Shown here in pieces: positions 1 through 7,357 of a stretch of 10,363 bases of DNA. The DNA is taken from assembly GCA_964418515.1 (NCBI GenBank), contig CAYQLK010000026.1:1-10363 (forward strand), given 5' to 3'. Each line of letters starts with the position of its first letter. The first letter of the stretch is position 1. Both the position numbers and the translations under genes were made by a program. Origin of the DNA: CAYQLK01 sp964418515 (GTDB lineage Bacteria; Patescibacteriota; Microgenomatia; CAYQLK01). The notes beneath the pieces are model-generated. The model did not search any database. It was not told the DNA's origin and worked only from the letters and a program-made list of their open reading frames with translations.

Positions 1-3000
1 TTCTAGCACCGCAAATGCTACACCTGTATCTGCTACACCTGCAGCACCAACTGCGAGCTCCGTATCGATAACTGGTTCTGCGTCTTTAGGAGAATTATTG
101 ACTGGAACTTATACTTACAATGACGCTAATGGAAATACTGAGGCAACTTCAACTTTTCGTTGGCTTCGAGCTGATAGCGCCGATGGCTCTTATTCATCTA
201 TACCGAGCGCAACAAGTATAAACTATACAGTTACATCTAATGATCTTACGAAATATTTAAAATTTGAAGTTACACCAGTTTCTAATACAAGTCCAGCGAC
301 CGGTGATCCAGCTTTGAGTTCGGCTACTTCCCAAGTTTCAGAAATTGATTATATTAATCAAATTTTATCTACTGGCCAAAGTCTTTCTGTGGGTGTCGCC
401 TCAACACCAGCACTAACCACAACCCAACCGTATAGTAACTTAATGCTTTCAGGTGGTAATGGAGGAATGGGATCCGGTGGAAGTTTCATACCTTTGGTTG
501 AAGCTAGCGTGGAAACAATTAGTAGTTCTATGGCAAATACTATTACAGCAAACGATACAGGAAATGATTTTGATGTTGCAGTAGGACTTCATGGGGTAAG
601 TGGGTATACATATTCTCAGCTAAAAAAAGGTACAGGACCTTACTCAAATGGCATGACGCAGGTCACGAACACAAAGAATGCTGCAACCGCTCTTGGAAGA
701 ACATCACGCGTTATCGGCGTGACAACCATACATGGCGAGACGGACAATTTGAACGGAGTTACCGGACCAACTTATCAAGGCTATTTAGAAGAGTGGCAAA
801 ATGATTATGATACTGACGTAAAAGCGATTACCGGACAAAGTAATGAGGTTATTTTATTCCTTGACCAAATGAGTTCGTATATGTCTTCGTATGCAAATGA
901 TGCAACATCAGAAATTCCGATTTATCAACTTTACGCAGCCGAAGATAATCCAGGGGAAATTGCGTTGGTTGCACCAAAATATTTCTTTAATTATTCTGAT
1001 CGTCACCATTTAACCGGGGCAAGTTCTAGATGGCTTGGAGAATACTACGGAAAAGTTATGAAGCAAGTAGTAATAGATCACGAAGACTGGAGACCACTAT
1101 CTCCAGATGTTGTTACCCGAAGTGGAAATATAATTTATGCAGACTTTCACGTACCCGAAGGCGAACTGGCTTTTGATACAACATTGGTTAGTCCGCGTAC
1201 TAACTATGGATTTGAGTACTATGACACCACATCTTCTTCGACTATTAGCTCTGTGGAACTTCTTGATTCTGACACCGTCAAGGTTACATTATCGGGTACC
1301 CCGACAGGTTCTAATCAAAGATTGAGGTATGCATATACAGGAGTTCCTGGTACTAATACAGGGGCACAAAATGCAGGTTCGGCAGCAGGAAATCTGCGAG
1401 ATACAGATCCATTCCCATCTTTGTACGGTAATACGCTTTATAACTGGTCTGTGCATTTTGACGAACCAATTATTACTGATGCAACTGGACCTTCTAATTC
1501 AGGAATATCCACAACACCTTCGATTAATAGTGTATCCGTTGATTGGACGACAGACGAGAACGGAACGTCAATAGTCGATTATGGTTTGACGAGTGCTTAT
1601 TCTGTTTCGACTACTGAAACAGACACAACAACACGTGTGACTTCACATTCAAAAACTATCTCAAGCCTATTACCTTGTACCACATATCATTATCGGGTTC
1701 GTTCAATAGACTCAGCCCAGAATCAAGGTACTAGTGCTGATAACACATTTACCACTGCTGGATGTACTGGTTCTGCGAACGTGGAGTCTCAAACGACTTC
1801 AACCATTACGACTGGATCAGGTGGAACAATAGATTTACTTGATGATAGTAAAGGAGTTACTTTGACTATACCAGCTTCTTTTGCAGGATCCGACGCTAAT
1901 TTTCAAATAAAACTGCTTGATAAGACTGCAACAATTAATTCTACTTCCACACCAGCCGGTTATTCTACAGTTGGCTCATACGTTTATAATTTGAGCGCAC
2001 TAAGTGGAGTTTCAACAACTATTTCAACTTTTGATAATCCATTAACGGTAGCTATGGCTTACGGCACCTCTGATGTTTCAGGAATGGATGAGTCTAGTCT
2101 AAAAATTTACCGTTGGGATGGCAGTAGTTGGCACGAATTATCAGGATGTGATGTAAATACTACAACAAAAACAGTCTCATGTACGACTACTGCTTTCTCT
2201 GTTTTTGGTCTTTTTGGACAAACAAACAATAGCTCTACCTCATCTAGTTCATCATCTAATGGGAATTCTTCTACATCAGCAACAACTTGTGGAGATCAAG
2301 CACCTGGATCTAAAGCGCCTTGGTTATATGGCGCTATAGCTGAAGATTCCAACGTGTTGCTGTACTTTACTGGGGCAGATACCCCTGTAAATAAATATGT
2401 ATTACAGTACGGAATAAAGACTGGTGAATATCCATTTGGCGTTCAAGATATGGGTGTGAATTCCAGAGGCCAAATGACATTTTTAGTTAAGTCGTTGTCT
2501 CCGAACACAACTTATTATTTTAGAGTTCGAGGTGGAAATGGTTGCGCTGTAGGCTCTTGGTCTAATGAAATTTCAACTAAAACTAAGGGTGTTATTTCTT
2601 TTAATCAGTTAGAAATTACAGACTCAGAATTAAATCCAGCTGAACAATCAAAACCAACAGAGCCTTGTCAAACATATATTGTTAAATCCAACGATAGTTT
2701 ATGGTCGATTGCCAAAAATGTGCTAGGGAATGGCAGTAGATACAAAGAAATTATTGAACAGAACAAGGAAGAGTATAAATCACTTGCTACTTCAAACAGC
2801 TTAACGGTCGGCTGGAAATTGAAAGTCAATTGTGTAAAACAAACATCCAAGAGTGACGATCAGAAAACTGGCGAAAAAATGGAGGATGGTTATGAGCTAA
2901 AAATTAAAGTAGTCGACATAAATAAAAACGCCATTGAAGGTGCAAAGATTACAATCCATTCAAATGTACAGGAAGCAATAACTGATAAGAACGGACTTGT

Positions 3001-3232
3001 TCATTTTAAAAATCTTGAGGCTGGAAATCATAAAGTTTTGATCGCTTATAAAGATTTTGAAGGTAATCAGGTAATTAATTTAACTGGGGATAATAATTTG
3101 TTTGATTTGACTGTAACCGTACAAGAAAAACCTATCACACTATCACCTCTAGCCTATGGAATTATCGTAGTTTTGGGCGTGATAATAGTTTTATTAACAA
3201 TTCAGCTAGCAAAACTAAGAAGAAAGAAATAA
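1..3232 (+). CDS. Large modular surface protein: Ig / SGNH esterase / FN3 / LysM / C-terminal TM (5' partial)
   Basis: The frame is open from nt 2, so the N-terminus and any signal peptide lie outside the window; a TTG at 98 is internal because the Ig-like sequence continues upstream of it. Counting from that TTG codon as residue 1, the modules are as follows. An Ig-like repeat of the A9/AIR9 type ends near 80. An SGNH/CE6-like (sialate O-acetylesterase-like) domain with its trailing beta domain covers about 85-457, with GQS (Ser95), HGETD (212-216) and DRHH (Asp301, His304) as candidate catalytic blocks. An FN3 or purple-acid-phosphatase-N-like domain covers about 461-556 and a ZU5-like beta domain about 563-707. 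A Ser/Thr/Asn linker spans 709-730, followed by a second FN3 (735-829), LysM (857-912), a carboxypeptidase-regulatory-like beta domain (932-1008) and a TM helix (about 1016-1038) before a basic tail. It should be exported, membrane-anchored and peptidoglycan-binding. The esterase assignment is family-level; the substrate is unknown. Confidence 0.85.
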   Translation, partial: SSTANATPVSATPAAPTASSVSITGSASLGELLTGTYTYNDANGNTEATSTFRWLRADSADGSYSSIPSATSINYTVTSNDLTKYLKFEVTPVSNTSPATGDPALSSATSQVSEIDYINQILSTGQSLSVGVASTPALTTTQPYSNLMLSGGNGGMGSGGSFIPLVEASVETISSSMANTITANDTGNDFDVAVGLHGVSGYTYSQLKKGTGPYSNGMTQVTNTKNAATALGRTSRVIGVTTIHGETDNLNGVTGPTYQGYLEEWQNDYDTDVKAITGQSNEVILFLDQMSSYMSSYANDATSEIPIYQLYAAEDNPGEIALVAPKYFFNYSDRHHLTGASSRWLGEYYGKVMKQVVIDHEDWRPLSPDVVTRSGNIIYADFHVPEGELAFDTTLVSPRTNYGFEYYDTTSSSTISSVELLDSDTVKVTLSGTPTGSNQRLRYAYTGVPGTNTGAQNAGSAAGNLRDTDPFPSLYGNTLYNWSVHFDEPIITDATGPSNSGISTTPSINSVSVDWTTDENGTSIVDYGLTSAYSVSTTETDTTTRVTSHSKTISSLLPCTTYHYRVRSIDSAQNQGTSADNTFTTAGCTGSANVESQTTSTITTGSGGTIDLLDDSKGVTLTIPASFAGSDANFQIKLLDKTATINSTSTPAGYSTVGSYVYNLSALSGVSTTISTFDNPLTVAMAYGTSDVSGMDESSLKIYRWDGSSWHELSGCDVNTTTKTVSCTTTAFSVFGLFGQTNNSSTSSSSSSNGNSSTSATTCGDQAPGSKAPWLYGAIAEDSNVLLYFTGADTPVNKYVLQYGIKTGEYPFGVQDMGVNSRGQMTFLVKSLSPNTTYYFRVRGGNGCAVGSWSNEISTKTKGVISFNQLEITDSELNPAEQSKPTEPCQTYIVKSNDSLWSIAKNVLGNGSRYKEIIEQNKEEYKSLATSNSLTVGWKLKVNCVKQTSKSDDQKTGEKMEDGYELKIKVVDINKNAIEGAKITIHSNVQEAITDKNGLVHFKNLEAGNHKVLIAYKDFEGNQVINLTGDNNLFDLTVTVQEKPITLSPLAYGIIVVLGVIIVLLTIQLAKLRRKK
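16..41 (+). repeat. Short in-frame coding repeat in an Ala/Thr/Pro linker
   Basis: The 11-mer TGCTACACCTG occurs at 16-26 and again at 31-41, a 15-nt period that keeps frame and encodes two Ala-Thr-Pro units. It lies in a linker just before the first visible Ig-like repeat, and probably marks a spacer between repeated Ig domains that continue off the left edge. Confidence 0.55.
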
Positions 3233-3251
3233 TTCGATAATAAATATAGGC

Positions 3252-3257
3252 TATAAT
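3252..3257 (+). promoter_or_regulatory. -10 box for tRNA-Thr
   Basis: A perfect TATAAT lies 14 nt before the first base of the tRNA, which puts the expected transcription start about 7 nt upstream of the mature 5' end. No good -35 hexamer is seen at the normal distance. It sits directly after the stop of the surface-protein gene, so the tRNA may also receive readthrough. Confidence 0.6.
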
Positions 3258-3271
3258 TCGCTCAATAATTT

Positions 3272-3343
3272 GCCGAGGTGGCTCAGTGGTAGAGCGGCTG
3301 TTTCGTAAACAGTAGGTCGTGAGTTCGATTCTCACCCTCGGCT
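3272..3343 (+). tRNA. tRNA-Thr (anticodon CGT)
   Basis: A full cloverleaf can be drawn by eye. The acceptor stem GCCGAGG (3272-3278) pairs perfectly with CCTCGGC (3336-3342). The D stem is GCTC/GAGC (3281-3284 with 3292-3295). The anticodon stem is 3297-3301 with 3309-3313 and carries one G-U pair. The loop TTCGTAA (3302-3308) holds anticodon CGT at 3304-3306, reading ACG (Thr). The T arm is GTGAG-TTCGATT-CTCAC. The discriminator is T and no CCA follows, so the CCA must be added post-transcriptionally. Confidence 0.95.
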
Positions 3344-3357
3344 CTCAACAGTAAAAC

Positions 3358-3380
3358 AAACAGTAGGTCGTGAGTTCGAT
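3358..3380 (+). repeat. Exact 23-nt copy of part of the tRNA-Thr gene
   Basis: Bases 3358-3380 repeat 3307-3329 without a mismatch, at a period of 51 nt. The copied segment runs from the 3' side of the anticodon loop through the variable region to the T loop. Homology stops shortly after: the next three bases are CCT against TCT, then it diverges. The fragment cannot fold as a tRNA. Duplicated tRNA 3' parts are typical of integrase attachment sites, but no integrase or element lies between the copies. A local tandem duplication or a deletion scar explains it equally well. Confidence 0.8.
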
Positions 3381-3396
3381 CCTGAAAGGAAAAGGG

Positions 3397-3433
3397 TGAA
3401 GGTGCCAATTTGAAGCACTTATTCCCACCTTCA
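3397..3433 (+). other. Overlapping inverted repeats of unknown role in the tRNA-to-Ig gene gap
   Basis: TGAAGGTG (3397-3404) is the exact reverse complement of CACCTTCA (3426-3433), with a 21-nt loop. A competing smaller hairpin pairs GTGC (3402-3405) with GCAC (3415-3418). The two share bases, so only one can form at a time. No T-run follows on the + strand, so it is not a normal terminator. It lies upstream of the predicted promoter of the next gene, so it would be either a DNA site or the tail of the tRNA transcript. Confidence 0.35.
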
Positions 3434-3464
3434 GCTCAGACGCGAAGTACAAATAAGATTGAGG

Positions 3465-3470
3465 TATAAT
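3465..3470 (+). promoter_or_regulatory. -10 box placing the transcript start at the ATG of the Ig-like gene
   Basis: TATAAT ends 7 nt before the ATG at 3478. The usual -10 to +1 distance puts transcription initiation at or one base before the A of the start codon, giving a leaderless mRNA. No convincing -35 hexamer or TGn extension is seen, and no Shine-Dalgarno precedes the ATG. Confidence 0.6.
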
Positions 3471-3477
3471 TTCTCTA

Positions 3478-4200
3478 ATGAAAAAATACAGAAACCGTAG
3501 AGTAAGCAATGTTCAAGAAAAGGCCATCTATAGGAAGTTTTTTCTGACAATTATTGCGTCGGTAATTATTTTGGTTGTGCTTGTGATGTTCGGAGTGCCG
3601 GTACTAGCCAAGCTTGCGAGTTTGATTAATGGTAATGACACATCTACAGGCAACACTACGGGTAAGTTTGACAATATCGCCCCAAGCTCGCCTTCATTTG
3701 ACTATGTAAACAACGCAACTAATTCTGCGAGCTTGGATTTAACTGGTATTGCAGAGGCTGGTAGCACGATTGTTTTGTCGCTAAACGGAAAAGAAACCGA
3801 AAAATTGACAGATTCTAGTGGAAATTTCGAGTTCTTGAACTTTAAGATTCTTGAGGGCAAAAACAATATTATTGGATTTGCTCGCGACGAGTCTGGAAAT
3901 AAATCGAGCGAAAAGCCTATTTCGGTTTTATTGGACACCAAACCACCAAAATTGGAAATAATTTCACCTGACTCAGCTGAAAAACAAATTACCGGCGGTG
4001 AGGCAAAAATTGAAATCAAGGGTAAGACCGACGAAATAACTAGTGTAAAACTTAACTTACTCAGAACATCTGTGGATGATAATGGAGAGTTTACCTATAA
4101 ATATCCGCTCAAAGAAGGCGATAACGAAATCAAAGTATCGGTAGAAGATCAGGCTGGAAATAAAACAGAAAAAATATTCAAGGTTAATTACCGCAAGTAG
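3478..4200 (+). CDS. Membrane-anchored protein with two bacterial Ig-like domains
   Basis: This is a 240-residue protein. A short basic cytoplasmic N-terminus (KKYRNRR) is followed by one hydrophobic helix at about 21-45 that reads as an uncleaved signal anchor. A Gly/Asn/Thr-rich linker (about 50-66) leads to two tandem Ig-like beta domains at about 68-152 and 156-238. Each ends in the characteristic DxxGN(K) turn (DESGNK near 137-142, DQAGNK near 224-229), as in the Big_9 and glucodextranase-B-like families. No catalytic motif and no cysteine are seen. It is probably an extracytoplasmic structural or adhesion protein. The ATG is chosen because the -10 box lies immediately upstream. Its stop is 3 nt from the stop of the convergent mannosyltransferase gene. 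The specific function is unknown. Confidence 0.85.
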   Translation: MKKYRNRRVSNVQEKAIYRKFFLTIIASVIILVVLVMFGVPVLAKLASLINGNDTSTGNTTGKFDNIAPSSPSFDYVNNATNSASLDLTGIAEAGSTIVLSLNGKETEKLTDSSGNFEFLNFKILEGKNNIIGFARDESGNKSSEKPISVLLDTKPPKLEIISPDSAEKQITGGEAKIEIKGKTDEITSVKLNLLRTSVDDNGEFTYKYPLKEGDNEIKVSVEDQAGNKTEKIFKVNYRK

Positions 4201-4203
4201 GAA

Positions 4204-5256
4204 TTAAAAAATCCAATACCCTGTAACAAATAGGCTCAAAAAAACAGCTTGTAAAAAAATCACAATCGGCAGATAAACGAATTTCACCTTTGGTAATTGA
4301 ATCAATTGTGCAATTAGTACAAAAAATGGATAGGCGGAAAGCAAATATCTTGGATAACTATCCAAACTTCCAGTAAAAATCGGAAAGATTAATAAAATAA
4401 GCAGATAGTACTTATCAAAAGTGTTTAGCTTGTGACTAAAATACTTAAATATTACCAAGGCAAAAACTGCGAAAACTAAATTATTTATTGCCACAAATCC
4501 AAGGTAGTCAAATTGAAGCGTAAGTTTTGGAACTTGAAACCGTTGCCAAAATATTTGAGCTTCGACAAAACCAAAATAACTCCCCAAATATATTTTTTGA
4601 TAAACCAAAAACACTAATATTGGCACTAAAGACAATACAGATAGGGTCAATTTTTGTATTAAACTCATCCGTAGCCTTACTGTCCAAATAATAATAAGGG
4701 CTAAAAATACAATCCCTTGCACTCTAGTAACTGAAGCTAGTGAGGCAAAAACAACGGCTGGGAAATACTCACGTCTTGTAAAAAATAAATAAGCTGACAA
4801 ACAAGTGAGGGCTAGAAATAAACTTTCTGGATAAACACACACAAAAATAAAGGCACTCGGGAAGGTTAAAACAGACAGTGTTATTATTTTCTCTTGTTTT
4901 GCGTACTTAACCCTGCAGTATTTTTGTAAAAAGTATAAAAATATTATTAGAGATGCAAAACTAAGACTAATTCCCAAAAATACTGGATTAATTACGGCTG
5001 AAAAAGCTCTTATAAATCCTGGATAAAGTGGAAAAAATGCAAAAAAATGCTCATTACTATAGCCGTTCTGAATAATCTGAATATAGTTTCCCCCATCCCA
5101 CTGAGAAAGCATTGCGGCAAACTGAAATAAAGTCGACTGGTTGTTTTTTATAAAATAAATTCCACCATTGTCTTGGTAGTCAAAAGTTAAATATATTAAA
5201 ATTAGAGCACTTAATAGTCCAAAAACCCAGAAAAATAATAGTCTATTTTCTTTCAT
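4204..5256 (-). CDS. PIG-V-like polyprenol-phosphate-dependent mannosyltransferase (GT-C fold)
   Basis: This 350-residue polytopic protein has roughly nine hydrophobic segments. It carries the hallmarks of the prokaryotic branch of the PIG-V/Mannosyl_trans2 family: WDGGNY (53-58) in the first external loop, FFPLYP (74-79), YPES (142-145), TRVQG (177-181) and a C-terminal SYPRYLL segment (300-306). Family members transfer a hexose, usually mannose, from a polyprenyl-phosphate donor on the outer face of the membrane. It is the last gene of the glycan operon. Its ATG lies within the end of the upstream ligase/polymerase gene with a 14-nt overlap (5243-5256), so translational coupling is likely; no Shine-Dalgarno is visible. 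The sugar and the acceptor are not readable from sequence. Confidence 0.8.
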   Translation of the reverse strand: MKENRLLFFWVFGLLSALILIYLTFDYQDNGGIYFIKNNQSTLFQFAAMLSQWDGGNYIQIIQNGYSNEHFFAFFPLYPGFIRAFSAVINPVFLGISLSFASLIIFLYFLQKYCRVKYAKQEKIITLSVLTFPSAFIFVCVYPESLFLALTCLSAYLFFTRREYFPAVVFASLASVTRVQGIVFLALIIIWTVRLRMSLIQKLTLSVLSLVPILVFLVYQKIYLGSYFGFVEAQIFWQRFQVPKLTLQFDYLGFVAINNLVFAVFALVIFKYFSHKLNTFDKYYLLILLIFPIFTGSLDSYPRYLLSAYPFFVLIAQLIQLPKVKFVYLPIVIFLQAVFLSLFVTGYWIF

Positions 5257-6442
5257 TTAGGACTGCCAAAATGACTAAATAGCTTGGAATAATTAATGGA
5301 TAGAGAAGCAGATTATTAAAGTTAGAACCAATAATTAAGGCAAGTATTACTGAAGAAAAAATATAACTTTCTTTGGTTCTAGTTCGAAAACCTTTTATTA
5401 TTGAGTAAATAAATAACCCAATAAAACTAAATAGTCCTAATACTCCAGTAGTTGAAAAGATTAATAGGATAGTCGAATCTGCTCCGAATGATGAATTTTT
5501 TTGTTCAGTATTATTTGTGTTATTTTTGTAAAATGAGTAATTATTATATCCAACTCCAATAATTGGGCTTATTACACCAATTCTAATTGATTCTGACCAA
5601 GAGACTAAGCGTGCACTTGCAGTAATATCGGGGTTTATAATTCCCAAAAGGCGAGTTCTGATGGGCGCAAAAGAAACTGCAAAAATTACTACTGCCAGTA
5701 TTGCAACTATGAGTGTTTTGCGGTAAAAACGAATGCCGACCAGGAATACCAAAACCGTTAAACTTACTAAGCCTGAACGAGAAAATGTTAGTAATATTCC
5801 AAAAACAATAATAGCTAATAACCCAATTTGGGCGATTTTTCGATCTTTGGAATTAAGTTTGCTGTTTAACTGTGATAAAAGTGAAGCAAGAGAAAGGATG
5901 AGAAATCCAGACAAGAAGTTTGGGTCTAACCATGTTGAAACCAAGCGATTTCGGTGCGGATCCCACCCATATTGAGCCAAAAATCCAATATCTGGAATTA
6001 AAATTAATTGAATAATACCCAAAACTGAGACTAACCCGCCAATAACTACAAGCAAATCGACTAGTTTGACTTTAGAAACTTTATGAATAAAAAGATAGAT
6101 ACTTGGGTATAAACTAAAATAAATTAACAACCGCAAAAAATGAATTACCCCAGTTAAAACCTCTAATTTGAGGCTAAAATAGCTAATAATTAGAGAAACC
6201 GAGTTTACTAAAACGAAAAATAAAAATATTTTTGTGAAAAAGTTACGAAATAGTTTGGGAGGAAAAACAAAAATACTAGAAATTACTGTAAAAATTACGA
6301 TAATATCTAATATTCTGACACTGCCAAATCCGTCGATTGACAGACGTGGAATCTCTCCAAAAACAAGCGCCAAAAAGCATGTAATTAATAAGATGTGATT
6401 AGTAAGATAAATTTTATCTTTAGTAGTGAGAGCCTTTGCCAT
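5243..6442 (-). CDS. O-antigen ligase/polymerase family membrane protein (Wzy/WaaL/PglL superfamily)
   Basis: The protein has 399 residues from the chosen ATG, with about ten or more membrane helices and a large periplasmic-type loop near 290-320. Family motifs are the RLVSTWLDPNFLSG stretch (166-179), LTFSRSG (218-224) and GVGYNNY (296-302), as in PF04932-type ligases and polymerases. These enzymes use undecaprenyl-linked glycans as donors, either polymerising them or transferring them to lipid or protein. A TTG 33 nt upstream (6475) is also in frame. The ATG at 6442 is preferred because TTG is rare as a start, has no ribosome-binding site and would deepen the overlap with the preceding gene from 23 to 56 nt. 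Ligase and polymerase cannot be told apart from sequence alone. Confidence 0.8.
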   Translation of the reverse strand: MAKALTTKDKIYLTNHILLITCFLALVFGEIPRLSIDGFGSVRILDIIVIFTVISSIFVFPPKLFRNFFTKIFLFFVLVNSVSLIISYFSLKLEVLTGVIHFLRLLIYFSLYPSIYLFIHKVSKVKLVDLLVVIGGLVSVLGIIQLILIPDIGFLAQYGWDPHRNRLVSTWLDPNFLSGFLILSLASLLSQLNSKLNSKDRKIAQIGLLAIIVFGILLTFSRSGLVSLTVLVFLVGIRFYRKTLIVAILAVVIFAVSFAPIRTRLLGIINPDITASARLVSWSESIRIGVISPIIGVGYNNYSFYKNNTNNTEQKNSSFGADSTILLIFSTTGVLGLFSFIGLFIYSIIKGFRTRTKESYIFSSVILALIIGSNFNNLLLYPLIIPSYLVILAVLNERK

Positions 6443-7286
6443 AATTTTTGCTAAAAAAATCTTTCCAAGCGACAAGTAACATCTTGAAAGCCACTCTTTT
6501 ATGTGGGGAGGGTTTTGTCACTAAGTTAAGGCTTCTTTTAAGTGAAAGTAGTAGCATGTAAATAATATTGAACCGCAGTTGGTGTAGTTTTTGAGCTAGA
6601 TAAAGATTGTTTCTAGTTTGGAAATATATTTGAATTGGTCCATTATTGTGGCCCGTAGAGGAGTGAGTGTAATGCATAAGTTTTAAACTCGGATCAACAA
6701 ACAAGTCTATACTTTTTGCTACTCTAATAGACCAATCCACATCTTCATAGTAAAGAAAATAATTTTCATCGAACCCACCGGACTTAATCCAATTTTTGGC
6801 AGAGACAATGATGCAGCAGCCAGTTAAAAATTCACTTTTTACTCGCCTGTTAATGTTTTTTTTGCTGGTTTCTGGTCTACAAATTTGACGATTAAAAGTT
6901 GCCCCAGAAAACCAAATTAACCTCTTTTCATCAATAATCAGTGGACAGAGGGCGATATTTTTATCAAAGTCCTGTTTAATTTTTGCCAAGTTCTTAATAA
7001 ATTTTGGTTCAAGCACAGCGTCATTGTTTATAAAAATTAGATTTTTGCATGATTTGGCAGCAATTTTGGCTAAATAATTACATCCATAGGCAAAGCCCGT
7101 GTTTATTCCTGTACCAAAAACTTTTGCTTTTTTGTCGTATTTTGAAAGCTTTGGAGAGTTGTCATAGACAAGTATTTCAATTTTTAGAGACGAAACTGCG
7201 GCCTGCTTAATAATGGACTGAATGCACCGATTGGTGTCTTTGGGATTTTTGTATGTGACTAATAAAAACGCAAAATCGTTTTTCAT
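6420..7286 (-). CDS. GT2 family glycosyltransferase (rhamnosyltransferase-like)
   Basis: This is a 288-residue GT-A-fold glycosyltransferase without an obvious membrane domain. It begins with the usual FLLVTYKNP strand. NNDA (87-90) takes the DxD-like metal and nucleotide-sugar position. LTGCC (154-158), GGFDE (170-174) and EDVDW (181-185) form the acceptor and catalytic-base region. The YFQTRN segment (221-226) is typical of WbbL/RfbF-like rhamnosyltransferases. It would act at the cytoplasmic face, adding a sugar to a lipid-linked glycan. It is first in a three-gene overlapping operon with the ligase/polymerase and PIG-V genes. A -10 box lies 7 nt before the ATG and there is no Shine-Dalgarno. 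Rhamnose as the donor sugar is only a family-level guess. Confidence 0.88.
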   Translation of the reverse strand: MKNDFAFLLVTYKNPKDTNRCIQSIIKQAAVSSLKIEILVYDNSPKLSKYDKKAKVFGTGINTGFAYGCNYLAKIAAKSCKNLIFINNDAVLEPKFIKNLAKIKQDFDKNIALCPLIIDEKRLIWFSGATFNRQICRPETSKKNINRRVKSEFLTGCCIIVSAKNWIKSGGFDENYFLYYEDVDWSIRVAKSIDLFVDPSLKLMHYTHSSTGHNNGPIQIYFQTRNNLYLAQKLHQLRFNIIYMLLLSLKRSLNLVTKPSPHKRVAFKMLLVAWKDFFSKNYGKGSHY

Positions 7287-7293
7287 TACTGTG

Positions 7294-7299
7294 ATTATA
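7294..7299 (-). promoter_or_regulatory. -10 box of the glycan operon (predicted leaderless)
   Basis: Read on the minus strand, TATAAT ends 7 nt before the ATG of the GT2 gene (start at 7286), the same geometry as upstream of the Ig-like gene at 3478. No good -35 hexamer is seen 16-18 nt upstream. It is the only promoter-like sequence noticed for the three overlapping glycan genes. Confidence 0.55.
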
Positions 7300-7310
7300 T
7301 AGTTTGTGTG

Positions 7311-7331
7311 TAATGAATATTATGGTCATTA
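7311..7331. promoter_or_regulatory. Inverted repeat between divergent promoters (possible operator)
   Basis: TAATGA (7311-7316) and TCATTA (7326-7331) are inverted copies separated by 9 nt. They lie between the divergent -10 boxes of the glycan operon and lepB and overlap both -35 regions. A dimeric regulator bound here could affect both directions. The arms are short and AT-rich, so chance is a real alternative. Confidence 0.25.
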
Positions 7332-7348
7332 TGTGCATTAGCTATTTT

Positions 7349-7357
7349 TGTTAAAAT
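7349..7357 (+). promoter_or_regulatory. Extended -10 promoter of lepB
   Basis: TG-T-TAAAAT (TG at 7349-7350, hexamer at 7352-7357) matches an extended -10 element, which can work without a good -35. The hexamer ends 6 nt before the lepB ATG, so the transcript should begin at or next to the start codon. Confidence 0.55.

Noticed and set aside
88..100. AGGAGA followed by TTG, resembling a ribosome-binding site and start for the large surface protein
   Set aside because: The reading frame is open upstream to nt 2, and the residues before the TTG continue the same Ig-like repeat, so the match is coincidental and internal.
1631..1638. ACACGTGT palindrome as a possible parS core
   Set aside because: It lies inside a coding region, and its flanks do not match the TGTTTCACGTGAAACA consensus beyond the central bases.
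3397..3433. Inverted repeat as an intrinsic terminator for the tRNA
   Set aside because: The loop is long and no T-run follows on the + strand. On the minus strand a pyrimidine tract follows, but no minus-strand gene reads into it.
6443..6475. TTG start extending the O-antigen ligase/polymerase gene by 11 residues
   Set aside because: It has no ribosome-binding site, uses a rare start codon and would deepen the overlap with the GT2 gene; the ATG at 6442 gives a more ordinary N-terminus.
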